NCBI GenBank assembly: GCA_937936645.1
Contig: CALHCQ010000020.1
Coordinates: forward strand, 1-35,253
Direction: 5' to 3'
DNA length: 35,253 nucleotides
Origin: an uncultured Algibacter sp.
Lineage (GTDB): Bacteria; Bacteroidota; Bacteroidia; Flavobacteriales; Flavobacteriaceae
In this document: in pieces, positions 8,309-19,142 of the stretch
Position numbering within the stretch: position 1 is the first letter of the stretch
How the letters are laid out: each line of letters opens with the position of its first letter
Notes under the pieces: model-generated
What the model was told of the DNA's origin: nothing
Seen by the model: only the letters and a program-made list of their open reading frames with translations
The model's database searches: none
Position numbers and translations under genes: made by a program

Positions 8309-8911
8309 TTCTTTAATATTTACCAGATATAAATTGTTAAAAATGTTAAATACCGTTTTAGCATCTTTTTCTCTGACGCTAATTTCTAAATAACAAGAAA
8401 TTTCGAGTTTTTGATTTATAATGTGTAACCTTTTCTCCTTTACAATTTGCATGACTTTGTTCATGCTATCATAATTAAATGTAATGGCGTAGTTTATGTT
8501 TATGGTGTTTTCTGTAATATTACAAGATTGTAATGTTATAAGTGCGCTGTTTTTATATGCATTAATTAGACCGCTAACACCTAGTTTTACTCCTCCAAAA
8601 TAGCGAACAACTACTACAAGTGTGTTTGTTAAGTTAAAAGACTGTATTTGTCTGTATATGGGCATGCCAGCTGTATTTCCTGGTTCGCCATCATCATTTA
8701 CTCTATGTGTTTTAGTTTTAGTGCCAAGTACATACGCATAACACCAGTGCCGGGCAGCATGATGTTGTTTTTTTAAATGCTTTAAAATTAATTTAACCTC
8801 GTCTGTAGAGTTTATGGGGTATGCGTATCCATAAAACTTACTGTTTTTATCTTTAAATAATGTTTCGTTGCTAGCGGTGCTTATTGTTTTGTATGTGTCT
8901 TTTTCTAGCAA
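8300..8911 (-). CDS. YigZ/IMPACT family protein
   Basis: KFYGYAYPI, HHAARHWCYAYVLG, NDDGEPGNTAGMPI, VVVVRYFGGVKLGVSGLINAY. Confidence 0.95.
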   Translation of the reverse strand: MLEKDTYKTISTASNETLFKDKNSKFYGYAYPINSTDEVKLILKHLKKQHHAARHWCYAYVLGTKTKTHRVNDDGEPGNTAGMPIYRQIQSFNLTNTLVVVVRYFGGVKLGVSGLINAYKNSALITLQSCNITENTININYAITFNYDSMNKVMQIVKEKRLHIINQKLEISCYLEISVREKDAKTVFNIFNNLYLVNIKELI

Positions 8912-8913
8912 AA

Positions 8914-9525
8914 TTAAAAGAATTGTTTTTGCGTTTCAAACAAAGTGCTAACATCTTCTTGGTAAGGCGTTATATGCCATGTTTTAATGCCTAGTGTTTT
9001 GGCGCTTGTTATGTTATCTTCATTATCGTCAATAAAAAGGCAATTTTCAGCTTTTAGTTTGTTTTCTGTTAAAACAAAATTATAAATGTCTTTGTTGGGT
9101 TTGCTTAGTTGAATTTCGTGAGACAGATAAAAAGCGTTAAAGCAGTCTTTAAATGTGTTATAAAAAGGAACGTTTTCTTTTATATAATCTATGTGAAGCT
9201 CGTTTGTATTGCTAAGTAATATTAATTTATATTGGTTTTTGTCTTTTAAATTCTTTAAAAATTCTAAACGATGCTCAGGGAAGTCTTTTAGCATATAATT
9301 CCAAGTATTTATAACATCAGTTTTACTTAGGTTTGGGAAATTTTCTAAATAAAAATCTATAAACTCGTTAGTGGTTATTAAGCCCTGTTCGTATAGCCCA
9401 TTAAAAGCTGTTATTTCCTCAGGTATGCTATCAACATTTAATTTTTCTAATGTTTTTTCTATGGCAGCAGGTATGTCTAAATTGATAAATACATTACCAA
9501 AGTCAAAAATTATTGTGTTAATCAT
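8914..9525 (-). CDS. HAD-superfamily hydrolase (subfamily IA)
   Basis: IIFDFGNVFINLD (motif I), LLSNTNELH (motif II), KPNKDIY, CLFIDDNEDNITSAKTLGIKTWH (motif IV). Confidence 0.93.
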   Translation of the reverse strand: MINTIIFDFGNVFINLDIPAAIEKTLEKLNVDSIPEEITAFNGLYEQGLITTNEFIDFYLENFPNLSKTDVINTWNYMLKDFPEHRLEFLKNLKDKNQYKLILLSNTNELHIDYIKENVPFYNTFKDCFNAFYLSHEIQLSKPNKDIYNFVLTENKLKAENCLFIDDNEDNITSAKTLGIKTWHITPYQEDVSTLFETQKQFF

Positions 9526-10522
9526 TTGTGTATATTTTAAGCTGATCGTTTTTAATGTATTCTTGTTGTAAAAGTGAACCTGTTATTTTAGGGGCTTTTG
9601 TACCGTTGTTAAATGTTGTATTTCCAATAAAAACTCTAGCCTCGTCCCAAAGTTGTTCATCTATAAATGTTTGCAGTGTTTTAAGGCCTCCTTCTATAAT
9701 AACAGATGTTATGTTGTTTTTATATAGCATGGTACAGATTTGCGAAGCTAAGTTTTTAGAAAAATCGACAACACTTTCGTTAATAATAATGGTGTTGGCA
9801 TCGTTATTAAAAACAGAATGATTTTTACTTAGCTTGTTTGTTTTATCGATAACAATTCTAGTTGGGTTACTGCCCGTCCAATCTCTAGTAGTTAAACTAG
9901 GGTTGTCATGTAAAACCGTGTTTGTACCAACAAGAATGGCCTGTTCTTCGGCACGCCATTTATGTACTAATTGTCTAGATGTTTTGTTGGTTATCCAAAC
10001 GGGCTTGTTTTCCGTTTTAGTTTCTGGAGCTATAAAGCCATTGGCTGTTTGGGCCCATTTTAAAATAATATAAGGGCGTTTTTTATTATGAAATGTAAAA
10101 AAACGTTTGTGGTGTAGTTTACAAACATTAGCTAATACACCTACAGTAACATGTATACCGGCATCTTTTAGTTTTTTTATGCCTTTGCCAGCAACTTCTT
10201 TATAGTCGTCTATGCAGCCTATAACCACATTAGGTATTTTATGTTGTATAATTAGATCGCTACAAGGAGGTGTTTTTCCGTAATGCGCACAAGGTTCCAG
10301 GGTAACATATATGGTAGATTGGTTTAATAAAGTTTTATCTTTAACCGATGCAATGGCATTAACTTCGGCATGGTGGCTACCGTATTTACTAGTAAAACCC
10401 TCGCCAATTATTTGGTTATTATGTACAATAACACTACCAACCATAGGGTTTGGTTGCGTGCTTCCTAATCCGTTTTTTGCAATTTGTAGGCAGCGATTTA
10501 TATAAAATTCGTGAGTATTCAA
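9518..10522 (-). CDS. ribD: Bifunctional diaminohydroxyphosphoribosylaminopyrimidine deaminase/uracil reductase
   Basis: HAEVNAIASV and TLEPCAHYGKTPPCSD deaminase motifs; C-terminal reductase with VIIEGGLKTLQTFID. Confidence 0.96.
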   Translation of the reverse strand: MNTHEFYINRCLQIAKNGLGSTQPNPMVGSVIVHNNQIIGEGFTSKYGSHHAEVNAIASVKDKTLLNQSTIYVTLEPCAHYGKTPPCSDLIIQHKIPNVVIGCIDDYKEVAGKGIKKLKDAGIHVTVGVLANVCKLHHKRFFTFHNKKRPYIILKWAQTANGFIAPETKTENKPVWITNKTSRQLVHKWRAEEQAILVGTNTVLHDNPSLTTRDWTGSNPTRIVIDKTNKLSKNHSVFNNDANTIIINESVVDFSKNLASQICTMLYKNNITSVIIEGGLKTLQTFIDEQLWDEARVFIGNTTFNNGTKAPKITGSLLQQEYIKNDQLKIYTND

Positions 10523-10525
10523 TAG

Positions 10526-10981
10526 TTATAATTTAATTTTAAGTTCTTCAGTTTCATCAACTTTGTATTTATGCGAAAAACCTAAAACTTTATACTTTAT
10601 ATCGCCTTTGTATTGTACTTCTAGTTTTTTTCCAAAAATACTACCAAGTAAACTGCCTAAGTTTTTATTACCAAATAAACTGTCTTTTGGTATGCGCGCT
10701 GTAAGAGGTATTGCAAATTCTTTTTTTGCTGGTACTTTAAATTTTTCTGTTGTTATAGAGGCAATTTCAGAGTTGTTAATGAGTACTTTAATGCCATCGG
10801 TTTGTAGCTCGCCACCAATCCGGTTTTCGTTTAAAAATATGGCATTGGCACTAACCGTTATAAATTTAGAACTAGCTTCGAGTACATGTATATTTTTTAT
10901 GTTGATAAATTTTGGTTTTTTAGTAACCGTACAATTAAAAAAGGTAAGTAATATTGTAGATATAATGACAAGGTGTTTCAT
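10526..10981 (-). CDS. Small putative lipoprotein, LEA14/WHy-like
   Basis: Lipobox-like LLTFFNCTV; beta-rich body with FLNENRIGG and FAIPLTARIP. Confidence 0.6.
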   Translation of the reverse strand: MKHLVIISTILLTFFNCTVTKKPKFINIKNIHVLEASSKFITVSANAIFLNENRIGGELQTDGIKVLINNSEIASITTEKFKVPAKKEFAIPLTARIPKDSLFGNKNLGSLLGSIFGKKLEVQYKGDIKYKVLGFSHKYKVDETEELKIKL

Positions 10982-11007
10982 TTTAGTGTTTTTATAATAA
11001 TGACAAG

Positions 11008-11015
11008 CAAATATA
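11008..11015 (-). promoter_or_regulatory. -7 box TATATTTG (minus strand) for the LEA14-like gene
   Basis: Plus-strand CAAATATA, reverse complement TATATTTG, 26 nt upstream of the minus-strand ATG at 10981. Confidence 0.45.
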
Positions 11016-11132
11016 CCATTGTTATTTTAGATATTATAGAGATGAAAAATGGGTTTGTTCTTAAATGTAATAGCTGTGTTTAATATTTACAGCGCCTTTA
11101 GTTATAAACAAATGTCACATAAATGAATGTAA

Positions 11133-11993
11133 ATGAAATTACTTGATATAAAAGAAACATTTGTTCGCGAATTAAATGGTGTATATCCAGAGCAAGAGTG
11201 TGTTAGTTTTTTTAACTTATTAATAGATTTTTACTACCAAGTTTCTAGATTGCAACTCGCTATAAATGTAAATTTAGAGGTGCAAGATTATAATAAAATG
11301 CTAGAGGCTCTAGTGTTGCTAAAACAAGAAGTACCTATACAATACATAACGGGCGAAACTTTGTTTTATGGGCTTCATTTTTGTGTTACAAAAAATACGT
11401 TAATACCAAGGCCAGAAACAGAAGAATTAGTAGATTGGATTATTAATACGAACTGTAAATTAGAAAAACCCATACGTGTTTTAGATATAGGTACGGGTAG
11501 CGGTTGTATAGCTATAGCTTTGGCAAAACATATGCCCAAAGTGCAAGTCTATGCTATAGACGTAAGTAAGGAAGCTTTAAAAGTTGCAAAAAACAATGCT
11601 GAAAAAAATAATGTAAGCATTACTTTTTTAGAGCAGGATATTTTAGCTCCAGACGCCTCAAACATGGATGCGTTGTTAGATGTTAATTTTGATGTTATTG
11701 TGTCTAATCCGCCATATGTTCGTCATTTAGAAAAGAAAATGATGCATGCCAATGTATTAAACAACGAACCGCACTTAGCATTATTTGTAGCAGATGATGA
11801 TCCGTTAAAATTTTATCAAGCTATAACTAAATTTGCTAAGGTGAAATTAAAAACTAAAGGAATATTATTTTTTGAAATTAATGAATATTTAGGAACCGAA
11901 ATGAAAAACTTGTTGCAAACCGAAGGGTTTAAAGATATCGATTTAAAACAAGATTTTTTTGGAAAAGACAGAATGTTAAAAGGCTGTATTTAG
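11133..11993 (+). CDS. prmC: Peptide chain release factor N5-glutamine methyltransferase (HemK)
   Basis: PIQYITGETLFYGLHFCV, LIPRPETEELVDWI, VLDIGTGSGCIAIALA, DVIVSNPPYV. Confidence 0.96.
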   Translation: MKLLDIKETFVRELNGVYPEQECVSFFNLLIDFYYQVSRLQLAINVNLEVQDYNKMLEALVLLKQEVPIQYITGETLFYGLHFCVTKNTLIPRPETEELVDWIINTNCKLEKPIRVLDIGTGSGCIAIALAKHMPKVQVYAIDVSKEALKVAKNNAEKNNVSITFLEQDILAPDASNMDALLDVNFDVIVSNPPYVRHLEKKMMHANVLNNEPHLALFVADDDPLKFYQAITKFAKVKLKTKGILFFEINEYLGTEMKNLLQTEGFKDIDLKQDFFGKDRMLKGCI

Positions 11994-12021
11994 TTTAGAT
12001 TATAAAGAAAAGGTTAATTAG

Positions 12022-14022
<2,001 letters not shown>

Positions 14023-14178
14023 AAAAAAGAATGTTATTTTGTTTAGGTGTTGTGTTTTTAATAGGTGTTAAGGTGTTGTTATTTAGTGTTTTAAAAGGTT
14101 TTTAAATGATGTTTTTAACAAAATAAATAAATATGTAAACCTGCAATAATTAACGCATATTTTTGACGCTACTTTTGT

Positions 14179-14186
14179 TACCTTTG
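14179..14186 (+). promoter_or_regulatory. -7 box TACCTTTG upstream of the 14205 CDS
   Basis: TACCTTTG(C) 18 nt before the ATG; the nearest TTTG gives only a 13-bp spacer, so -33 is unassigned. Confidence 0.45.
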
Positions 14187-14204
14187 CCAAAATTATAGGT
14201 TTAA

Positions 14205-14723
14205 ATGATTTTAAAGTCTTTTAAGGTAAAATCCAACGAAAAATATTTAAACAAATTATTATCTACTAGACAAGTAAAAGTAGGTGGTAATGCTGTTAAG
14301 AGTATTGGTGTTATTTTAAATAGAGATGCGTTTAGTAATGTTTTAGAATTTAAAAGTTTAACTAAACAAATAAAGTTAAGCTCCAAAGCATTAAAAATAG
14401 CTGCATTTACATTAGAAGATGTACAAGAGCAGGATGCTGATTTAATCACTTTTTCTCCAAAAGACTTTGGGTGGAAAGACGGGATTAAAAATCCGGAGTT
14501 AGAGGCTTTTTTAAACCAAGAATTTGATGTTTTAATTAGTTATTACACAAACGATTCTTTAGATTTAAAAATAGCAACAGCTCGATCTAAAGCGCAATTT
14601 AAAATTGGTATTTTGCAAACAGATACGCGTTTAAACGATTTAATTATTAAAACAAATATTAATGAATTTGATGTATTTAAAAATGAGGTTTTTAAATACT
14701 TAACTATATTAAATAAAATTTAA
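14205..14723 (+). CDS. Uncharacterised protein (possibly the DUF6913 family)
   Basis: Full-length ORF with no recognisable catalytic motif; the flavobacterial DUF6913 resemblance is from memory, unverified. Adjacent to dapA (1-bp gap). Confidence 0.6.
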   Translation: MILKSFKVKSNEKYLNKLLSTRQVKVGGNAVKSIGVILNRDAFSNVLEFKSLTKQIKLSSKALKIAAFTLEDVQEQDADLITFSPKDFGWKDGIKNPELEAFLNQEFDVLISYYTNDSLDLKIATARSKAQFKIGILQTDTRLNDLIIKTNINEFDVFKNEVFKYLTILNKI

Positions 14724-14724
14724 A

Positions 14725-15603
14725 ATGAATAGTAAGTTTCTAGGAACTGGAGTTGCTTTAGTTACACCTTTTAACTCAGATTTAAGTGTAAATCATGAGG
14801 CTTTAACCAATATTGTAAATTTCAATATTGATAATGGCGTAGAATATCTTGTTATTTGTGGTACAACTGCAGAGAGTGTTACCATAACAAAAGAAGAAAA
14901 ACAAGCCGTTATAGCAACAGTTACCCAAGCAGCAAACGGACGTGTACCTTTAGTGTTAGGTATTGGCGGTAACAATACAGCTTTGGTTGTTAACGAAATA
15001 GAAACAACAAATTTTACTGGGATAGATGCCATATTATCGGTGTCGCCTTACTACAGTAAACCAACTCAGGAAGGGATGTATCAACATTTTAAAGCAATAG
15101 CTAATGTTTGCCCTGTAGATATTATTTTATACAATGTGCCAGGTCGTACTTCTAGAAACATGGATGTAGATACGACTTTAAGACTAGCAACCGAGTTCAG
15201 TAATATTATAGCTGTAAAAGAAGCCGGTAATAATATGTCTCAATATTTACAGTTAATAAAAAATAAGCCAGAAGGTTTTCTTGTTATTTCTGGTGATGAC
15301 GATTTAGCTTTAGCCGTAACCTTAGCAGGTGGAGCAGGGGTTATATCTGTAATTGGTCAAGCATATCCAGAAGCGTTTTCTAACATGATTCGTTTAGGTT
15401 TAAATGGCGACGCAAAAGCTGCTTACAAATTGCATTACAGATTGTTGGATGTAATAGACTATATATTTGAAGAAAATAATCCAGCAGGTATAAAATCGGT
15501 TTTAGAAGCTTTAAACCTTTGTGCAGACCATGTAAGATTACCTGTTGTACCAGCGTCCAGTGATTTAAAAAGCAGAATTAAAAGTTTTGTAAACGCCTTT
15601 TAA
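14725..15603 (+). CDS. dapA: 4-hydroxy-tetrahydrodipicolinate synthase
   Basis: [53 protein letters not shown] (Schiff-base Lys). Confidence 0.97.
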   Translation: MNSKFLGTGVALVTPFNSDLSVNHEALTNIVNFNIDNGVEYLVICGTTAESVTITKEEKQAVIATVTQAANGRVPLVLGIGGNNTALVVNEIETTNFTGIDAILSVSPYYSKPTQEGMYQHFKAIANVCPVDIILYNVPGRTSRNMDVDTTLRLATEFSNIIAVKEAGNNMSQYLQLIKNKPEGFLVISGDDDLALAVTLAGGAGVISVIGQAYPEAFSNMIRLGLNGDAKAAYKLHYRLLDVIDYIFEENNPAGIKSVLEALNLCADHVRLPVVPASSDLKSRIKSFVNAF

Positions 15604-15767
15604 ATACGATAAAAAGCATATTAATAGTTTTAAGCCTTATTAAAATTTACGATTTGCAATAACCGTAAATTTAAAAAAGTTAAATATTGCTTAATTGTAC
15701 ACGAAGACTAATATTCATCGTTTAAATTAGCGTATAAAATATATTTTTAATATCCATATTATTAACC

Positions 15768-15775
15768 TAATTTTG
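15768..15775 (+). promoter_or_regulatory. -7 box TAATTTTG upstream of bamD
   Basis: TAATTTTG(C) 17 nt before the ATG at 15793. Confidence 0.55.
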
Positions 15776-15792
15776 CAGTCTGTTTTAAATTT

Positions 15793-16608
15793 ATGAAAAA
15801 CGTATTTTACATATTAACACTTGTTGTTCTTTTTAGTTCTTGTAGTGATTATCAAAAATTACTAAAAACAGAAAGTATAGCAGATAAATTTAAAGGTGGA
15901 GACTCTCTTTATCAATTAGGTAAGTACGAAAAGGCAAATAAATTATTTGCTCAAATAGTGCCTAATTATAGGGGTAAACCTAACGCAGAAAAGCTTATGT
16001 TTCTCTACTCGGATACCTTTTTTAAAATGCGAGATTTTTATGTTGCAGGATATCAGTTCGATAAGTTTGTAACAAATTACCCTAAAAGTGAAAAGGTAGA
16101 CGAAGCTGCATTTTTAAGTGCAAAAAGTACTTACAAATTATCTCCTTTTTATACCAACGATCAAAAAGATACAAGAGAAGCTATAGAGAAGTTACAAAAC
16201 TTTATAAATATTTATCCAAACTCTAAATTTGTTACCGAAGCAAACGCTTTAGTTAAAGAGTTGGATTTAAAATTACAAAAGAAAGCTTTTGCCATAGCCA
16301 AGCAGTATAAAGATATAGCACCACAGTTTAGTAAAGATTTTTATGCAGCAATAAAATCTTTCGATAATTTTATTTTTGAATTCCCAGGTTCGGAATTGAG
16401 AGAAGATGCATTCTTTTACAAGTTTGAAGCAGCTTATCAGCAAGCAACAAACAGTGTAGAATTTAAAAAGAAAGTACGATTAGAGCAAGCTAAAGAATTT
16501 TACGATGCTTTCATTAAAGCATACCCTAGCTCTAAATATCTAAGTCAAGCCGTTTTAATGGTAGACGTTATAGATCAATCACTAAAAAAATACAATACCA
16601 AAAGTTAA
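15793..16608 (+). CDS. bamD: Outer membrane protein assembly factor BamD
   Basis: Lipobox LFSSCSDYQKLLK; TPR repeats (YQLGKYEKANKLFAQIVPNYRGKPNAE, YPKSEKVDEAAFLSA). Confidence 0.93.
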   Translation: MKNVFYILTLVVLFSSCSDYQKLLKTESIADKFKGGDSLYQLGKYEKANKLFAQIVPNYRGKPNAEKLMFLYSDTFFKMRDFYVAGYQFDKFVTNYPKSEKVDEAAFLSAKSTYKLSPFYTNDQKDTREAIEKLQNFINIYPNSKFVTEANALVKELDLKLQKKAFAIAKQYKDIAPQFSKDFYAAIKSFDNFIFEFPGSELREDAFFYKFEAAYQQATNSVEFKKKVRLEQAKEFYDAFIKAYPSSKYLSQAVLMVDVIDQSLKKYNTKS

Positions 16609-16620
16609 TACATAATTACA

Positions 16621-16950
16621 ATGGATTTAAAAAAAACCAATGCTCCGGTAAACACTATTACTTACGATAGAAATCAAATAGATGAGCCAACAGAGAACAT
16701 CTACGAGTCTATTTCTATTATTGCTAGACGTGCAGATCAAATTAACACAGAGATTAAAAAAGAATTAATCGATAAGTTAGAAGAATTTGCAACATACAAC
16801 GATAGCTTAGAGGAGATTTTTGAAAACAAAGAGCAAATTGAGGTATCTAAATTTTACGAAAAATTACCAAAACCTCATGCATTAGCTGTTCAAGAATGGT
16901 TAACAGATAAGGTTTATTTTAGAAATACAGAATCAGACTCTAAAGCCTAG
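16621..16950 (+). CDS. rpoZ: DNA-directed RNA polymerase omega subunit (Bacteroidetes type)
   Basis: NIYESISIIARRADQINTEIKKEL omega core; linkage to bamD and coaBC. Confidence 0.88.
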   Translation: MDLKKTNAPVNTITYDRNQIDEPTENIYESISIIARRADQINTEIKKELIDKLEEFATYNDSLEEIFENKEQIEVSKFYEKLPKPHALAVQEWLTDKVYFRNTESDSKA

Positions 16951-16960
16951 TAATTACATT

Positions 16961-18172
16961 ATGAGTATACTAAGCGGCAAGAACATTCTGTTAGGTGTTA
17001 CGGGTGGTATTGCCGCCTATAAAACAGCTTCACTAGTAAGATTATTTGTAAAAGCAGGTGCCCAAATAAAAGTGGTTATTACCCCTGCTGCAAAAGATTT
17101 TATAACACCATTAACTCTATCTACATTATCTAAAAACCCTGTACACTCATCTTTTACAAATGAAGAAGATGACAACGATGTATGGAATAACCATGTAGAC
17201 TTAGGTCTATGGGCCGATATATTTGTTATAGCTCCTGCTACAGCAAATACAATGTCTAAAATGGCAAATGGCGTTTGTAACAACTTATTGTTGGCTACTT
17301 ATTTATCTGCCAAATGCCCTGTGTATTTTGCGCCAGCCATGGATTTAGATATGTACAAACACCCATCTACCTTAAGTTCTTTCAATAAATTAGAACAATT
17401 TGGTAATATTATGATACCAGCAACTAGTGGCGAACTAGCTAGCGGATTGGTAGGCGAGGGGCGTATGGCAGAGCCAGAAGATATTGTATCTTACATAGAA
17501 AACCACATGCTAGATCAATTACCTTTACGAGGTAAAAAGTTACTTTTAACAGCAGGACCAACTTACGAAGCTATAGATCCTGTGCGTTTTATTGGTAACC
17601 ACTCTAGTGGTAAAATGGGATTCGAAATAGCAAAAGCAGCGGCCAATTTAGGTGCTGAGGTTACATTGGTAACTGGGCCAACACATCAACAAGTTACACA
17701 TGCCTTAATTAATGTTGTACCTGTTGTAAGTGCTCAAAATATGTACGATGCGGTACATCAATATTACAAAACAACAGATATCGCCATATTATCTGCTGCT
17801 GTAGCCGATTTTACACCAAAAGAAGTTGCTACTCAGAAAATAAAAAAGAAAGATAAAACGTTAACATTAGAGTTAACCAAAACCAAAGATATTTTAGCAT
17901 CTTTAGGAGATACCAAAGAAAATCAATTTTTAGTTGGCTTTGCATTAGAAACTAATAATGAATTAGAAAATGCAAAAGGCAAGTTAAAAAAGAAGAATTT
18001 AAATTTAATAGTATTAAATTCGTTAAGAGATAAAGGCGCTGGTTTTCAAAGCGATACCAATAAAGTGACATTTATTGATAATAAAGATTGTATAACCGAG
18101 TTTAATTTGAAATCTAAAACCGATGTGGCTAAAGATTTATTAAACGAAATTGTAAAACAAATTAATGCGTAA
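16961..18172 (+). CDS. coaBC: Bifunctional phosphopantothenoylcysteine decarboxylase/phosphopantothenate-cysteine ligase
   Basis: GKNILLGVTGGIAAYK, APATANTMSKMANGVCNNLL, APAMDLDM, LLTAGPTYEAIDPVRFIGNHSSGKMG. Confidence 0.97.
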   Translation: MSILSGKNILLGVTGGIAAYKTASLVRLFVKAGAQIKVVITPAAKDFITPLTLSTLSKNPVHSSFTNEEDDNDVWNNHVDLGLWADIFVIAPATANTMSKMANGVCNNLLLATYLSAKCPVYFAPAMDLDMYKHPSTLSSFNKLEQFGNIMIPATSGELASGLVGEGRMAEPEDIVSYIENHMLDQLPLRGKKLLLTAGPTYEAIDPVRFIGNHSSGKMGFEIAKAAANLGAEVTLVTGPTHQQVTHALINVVPVVSAQNMYDAVHQYYKTTDIAILSAAVADFTPKEVATQKIKKKDKTLTLELTKTKDILASLGDTKENQFLVGFALETNNELENAKGKLKKKNLNLIVLNSLRDKGAGFQSDTNKVTFIDNKDCITEFNLKSKTDVAKDLLNEIVKQINA

Positions 18173-19055
18173 CCATTTACTAGTATTATTGTTCTGTTTA
18201 ATTACTGCTTTTGGGTTTTCTCAAGAGTTAAACTGTGGTGTTGTTGTTAATGCCCGCCAAACAGGAAATGAAAACGATCAAGTTTTTAAAACACTACAAA
18301 AACAATTAAGAGAGTTTTTAAATAATACCAAATGGACCAATAAAACCTTTGCACCTCAAGAAAAGATAGACTGTAACATGACGCTAACTATAACTAGTTT
18401 TAGTGGCGAATCTTTTCAAGGTACATTACAAGTACAATCTTCTAGACCAGTATACGGTGCTTCTTATAGTACACCTATTTATAACTTTAACGACAAAGAT
18501 TTTTCATTTCAATATCTAGAATTTCAGAATTTAATATTTAATAAAAGTCAGTTCGAGTCTAATTTAATATCGGTATTAGCGTTTCATGTTTACATGATTT
18601 TAGGCTTAGATGCCGACTCGTTTAGCCCAGATAGCGGATTGCCTTACTATAAGCAAGTACAGGCTATTACAAACTACTCGCAGCAAGGTAATAACCCAGG
18701 CTGGAAGGTAGAAGATGGTTTACAAAGCCGTTTTGCACTTATAGACAATATATTGTCTCCTACGTTTAAAGAATACAGAACTGCTATTTACAATTACCAC
18801 AGGCAAGGTTTAGACCTTATGTCTAGCAATGTAAAGCAAGGTAAAGCATCTATTATTACAGCATTAGATTTGTTTAAGAAAATGAACAGTAGACGTCCAA
18901 ATTCATTTTTACTACGGACATTTTTTGATGCTAAGGCCGACGAAATAGAATTAATTTTTTCTGACGGACCTAAAGTAGATATAGCTAATGTAAAAGGAAC
19001 ATTACAGAAAATAGCGCCATTACATGCTTCAAAATGGAGAAATATTAAGTACTAA
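18165..19055 (+). CDS. DUF4835 family secreted/periplasmic protein (possibly annotated PorD in some databases)
   Basis: Signal peptide MRNHLLVLLFCLITAFGFSQ; ELNCGVVVNARQTG; conserved position between coaBC and recN. The PorD name is from memory and unverified. Confidence 0.82.
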   Translation: MRNHLLVLLFCLITAFGFSQELNCGVVVNARQTGNENDQVFKTLQKQLREFLNNTKWTNKTFAPQEKIDCNMTLTITSFSGESFQGTLQVQSSRPVYGASYSTPIYNFNDKDFSFQYLEFQNLIFNKSQFESNLISVLAFHVYMILGLDADSFSPDSGLPYYKQVQAITNYSQQGNNPGWKVEDGLQSRFALIDNILSPTFKEYRTAIYNYHRQGLDLMSSNVKQGKASIITALDLFKKMNSRRPNSFLLRTFFDAKADEIELIFSDGPKVDIANVKGTLQKIAPLHASKWRNIKY

Positions 19056-19142
19056 ATGTAACTTTACTTTATTAAGTAGAACTCTCTTTTATATTTAGTA
19101 GAAAAAAATCCAAATAATAATATTTAGATTATACATTAGTTT

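Noticed and set aside
10563-10997. 144-aa plus-strand ORF antisense to the LEA14-like lipoprotein
   Set aside because: The opposite strand has a lipobox, a -7 box and operon context with ribD; this frame has no recognisable domain.
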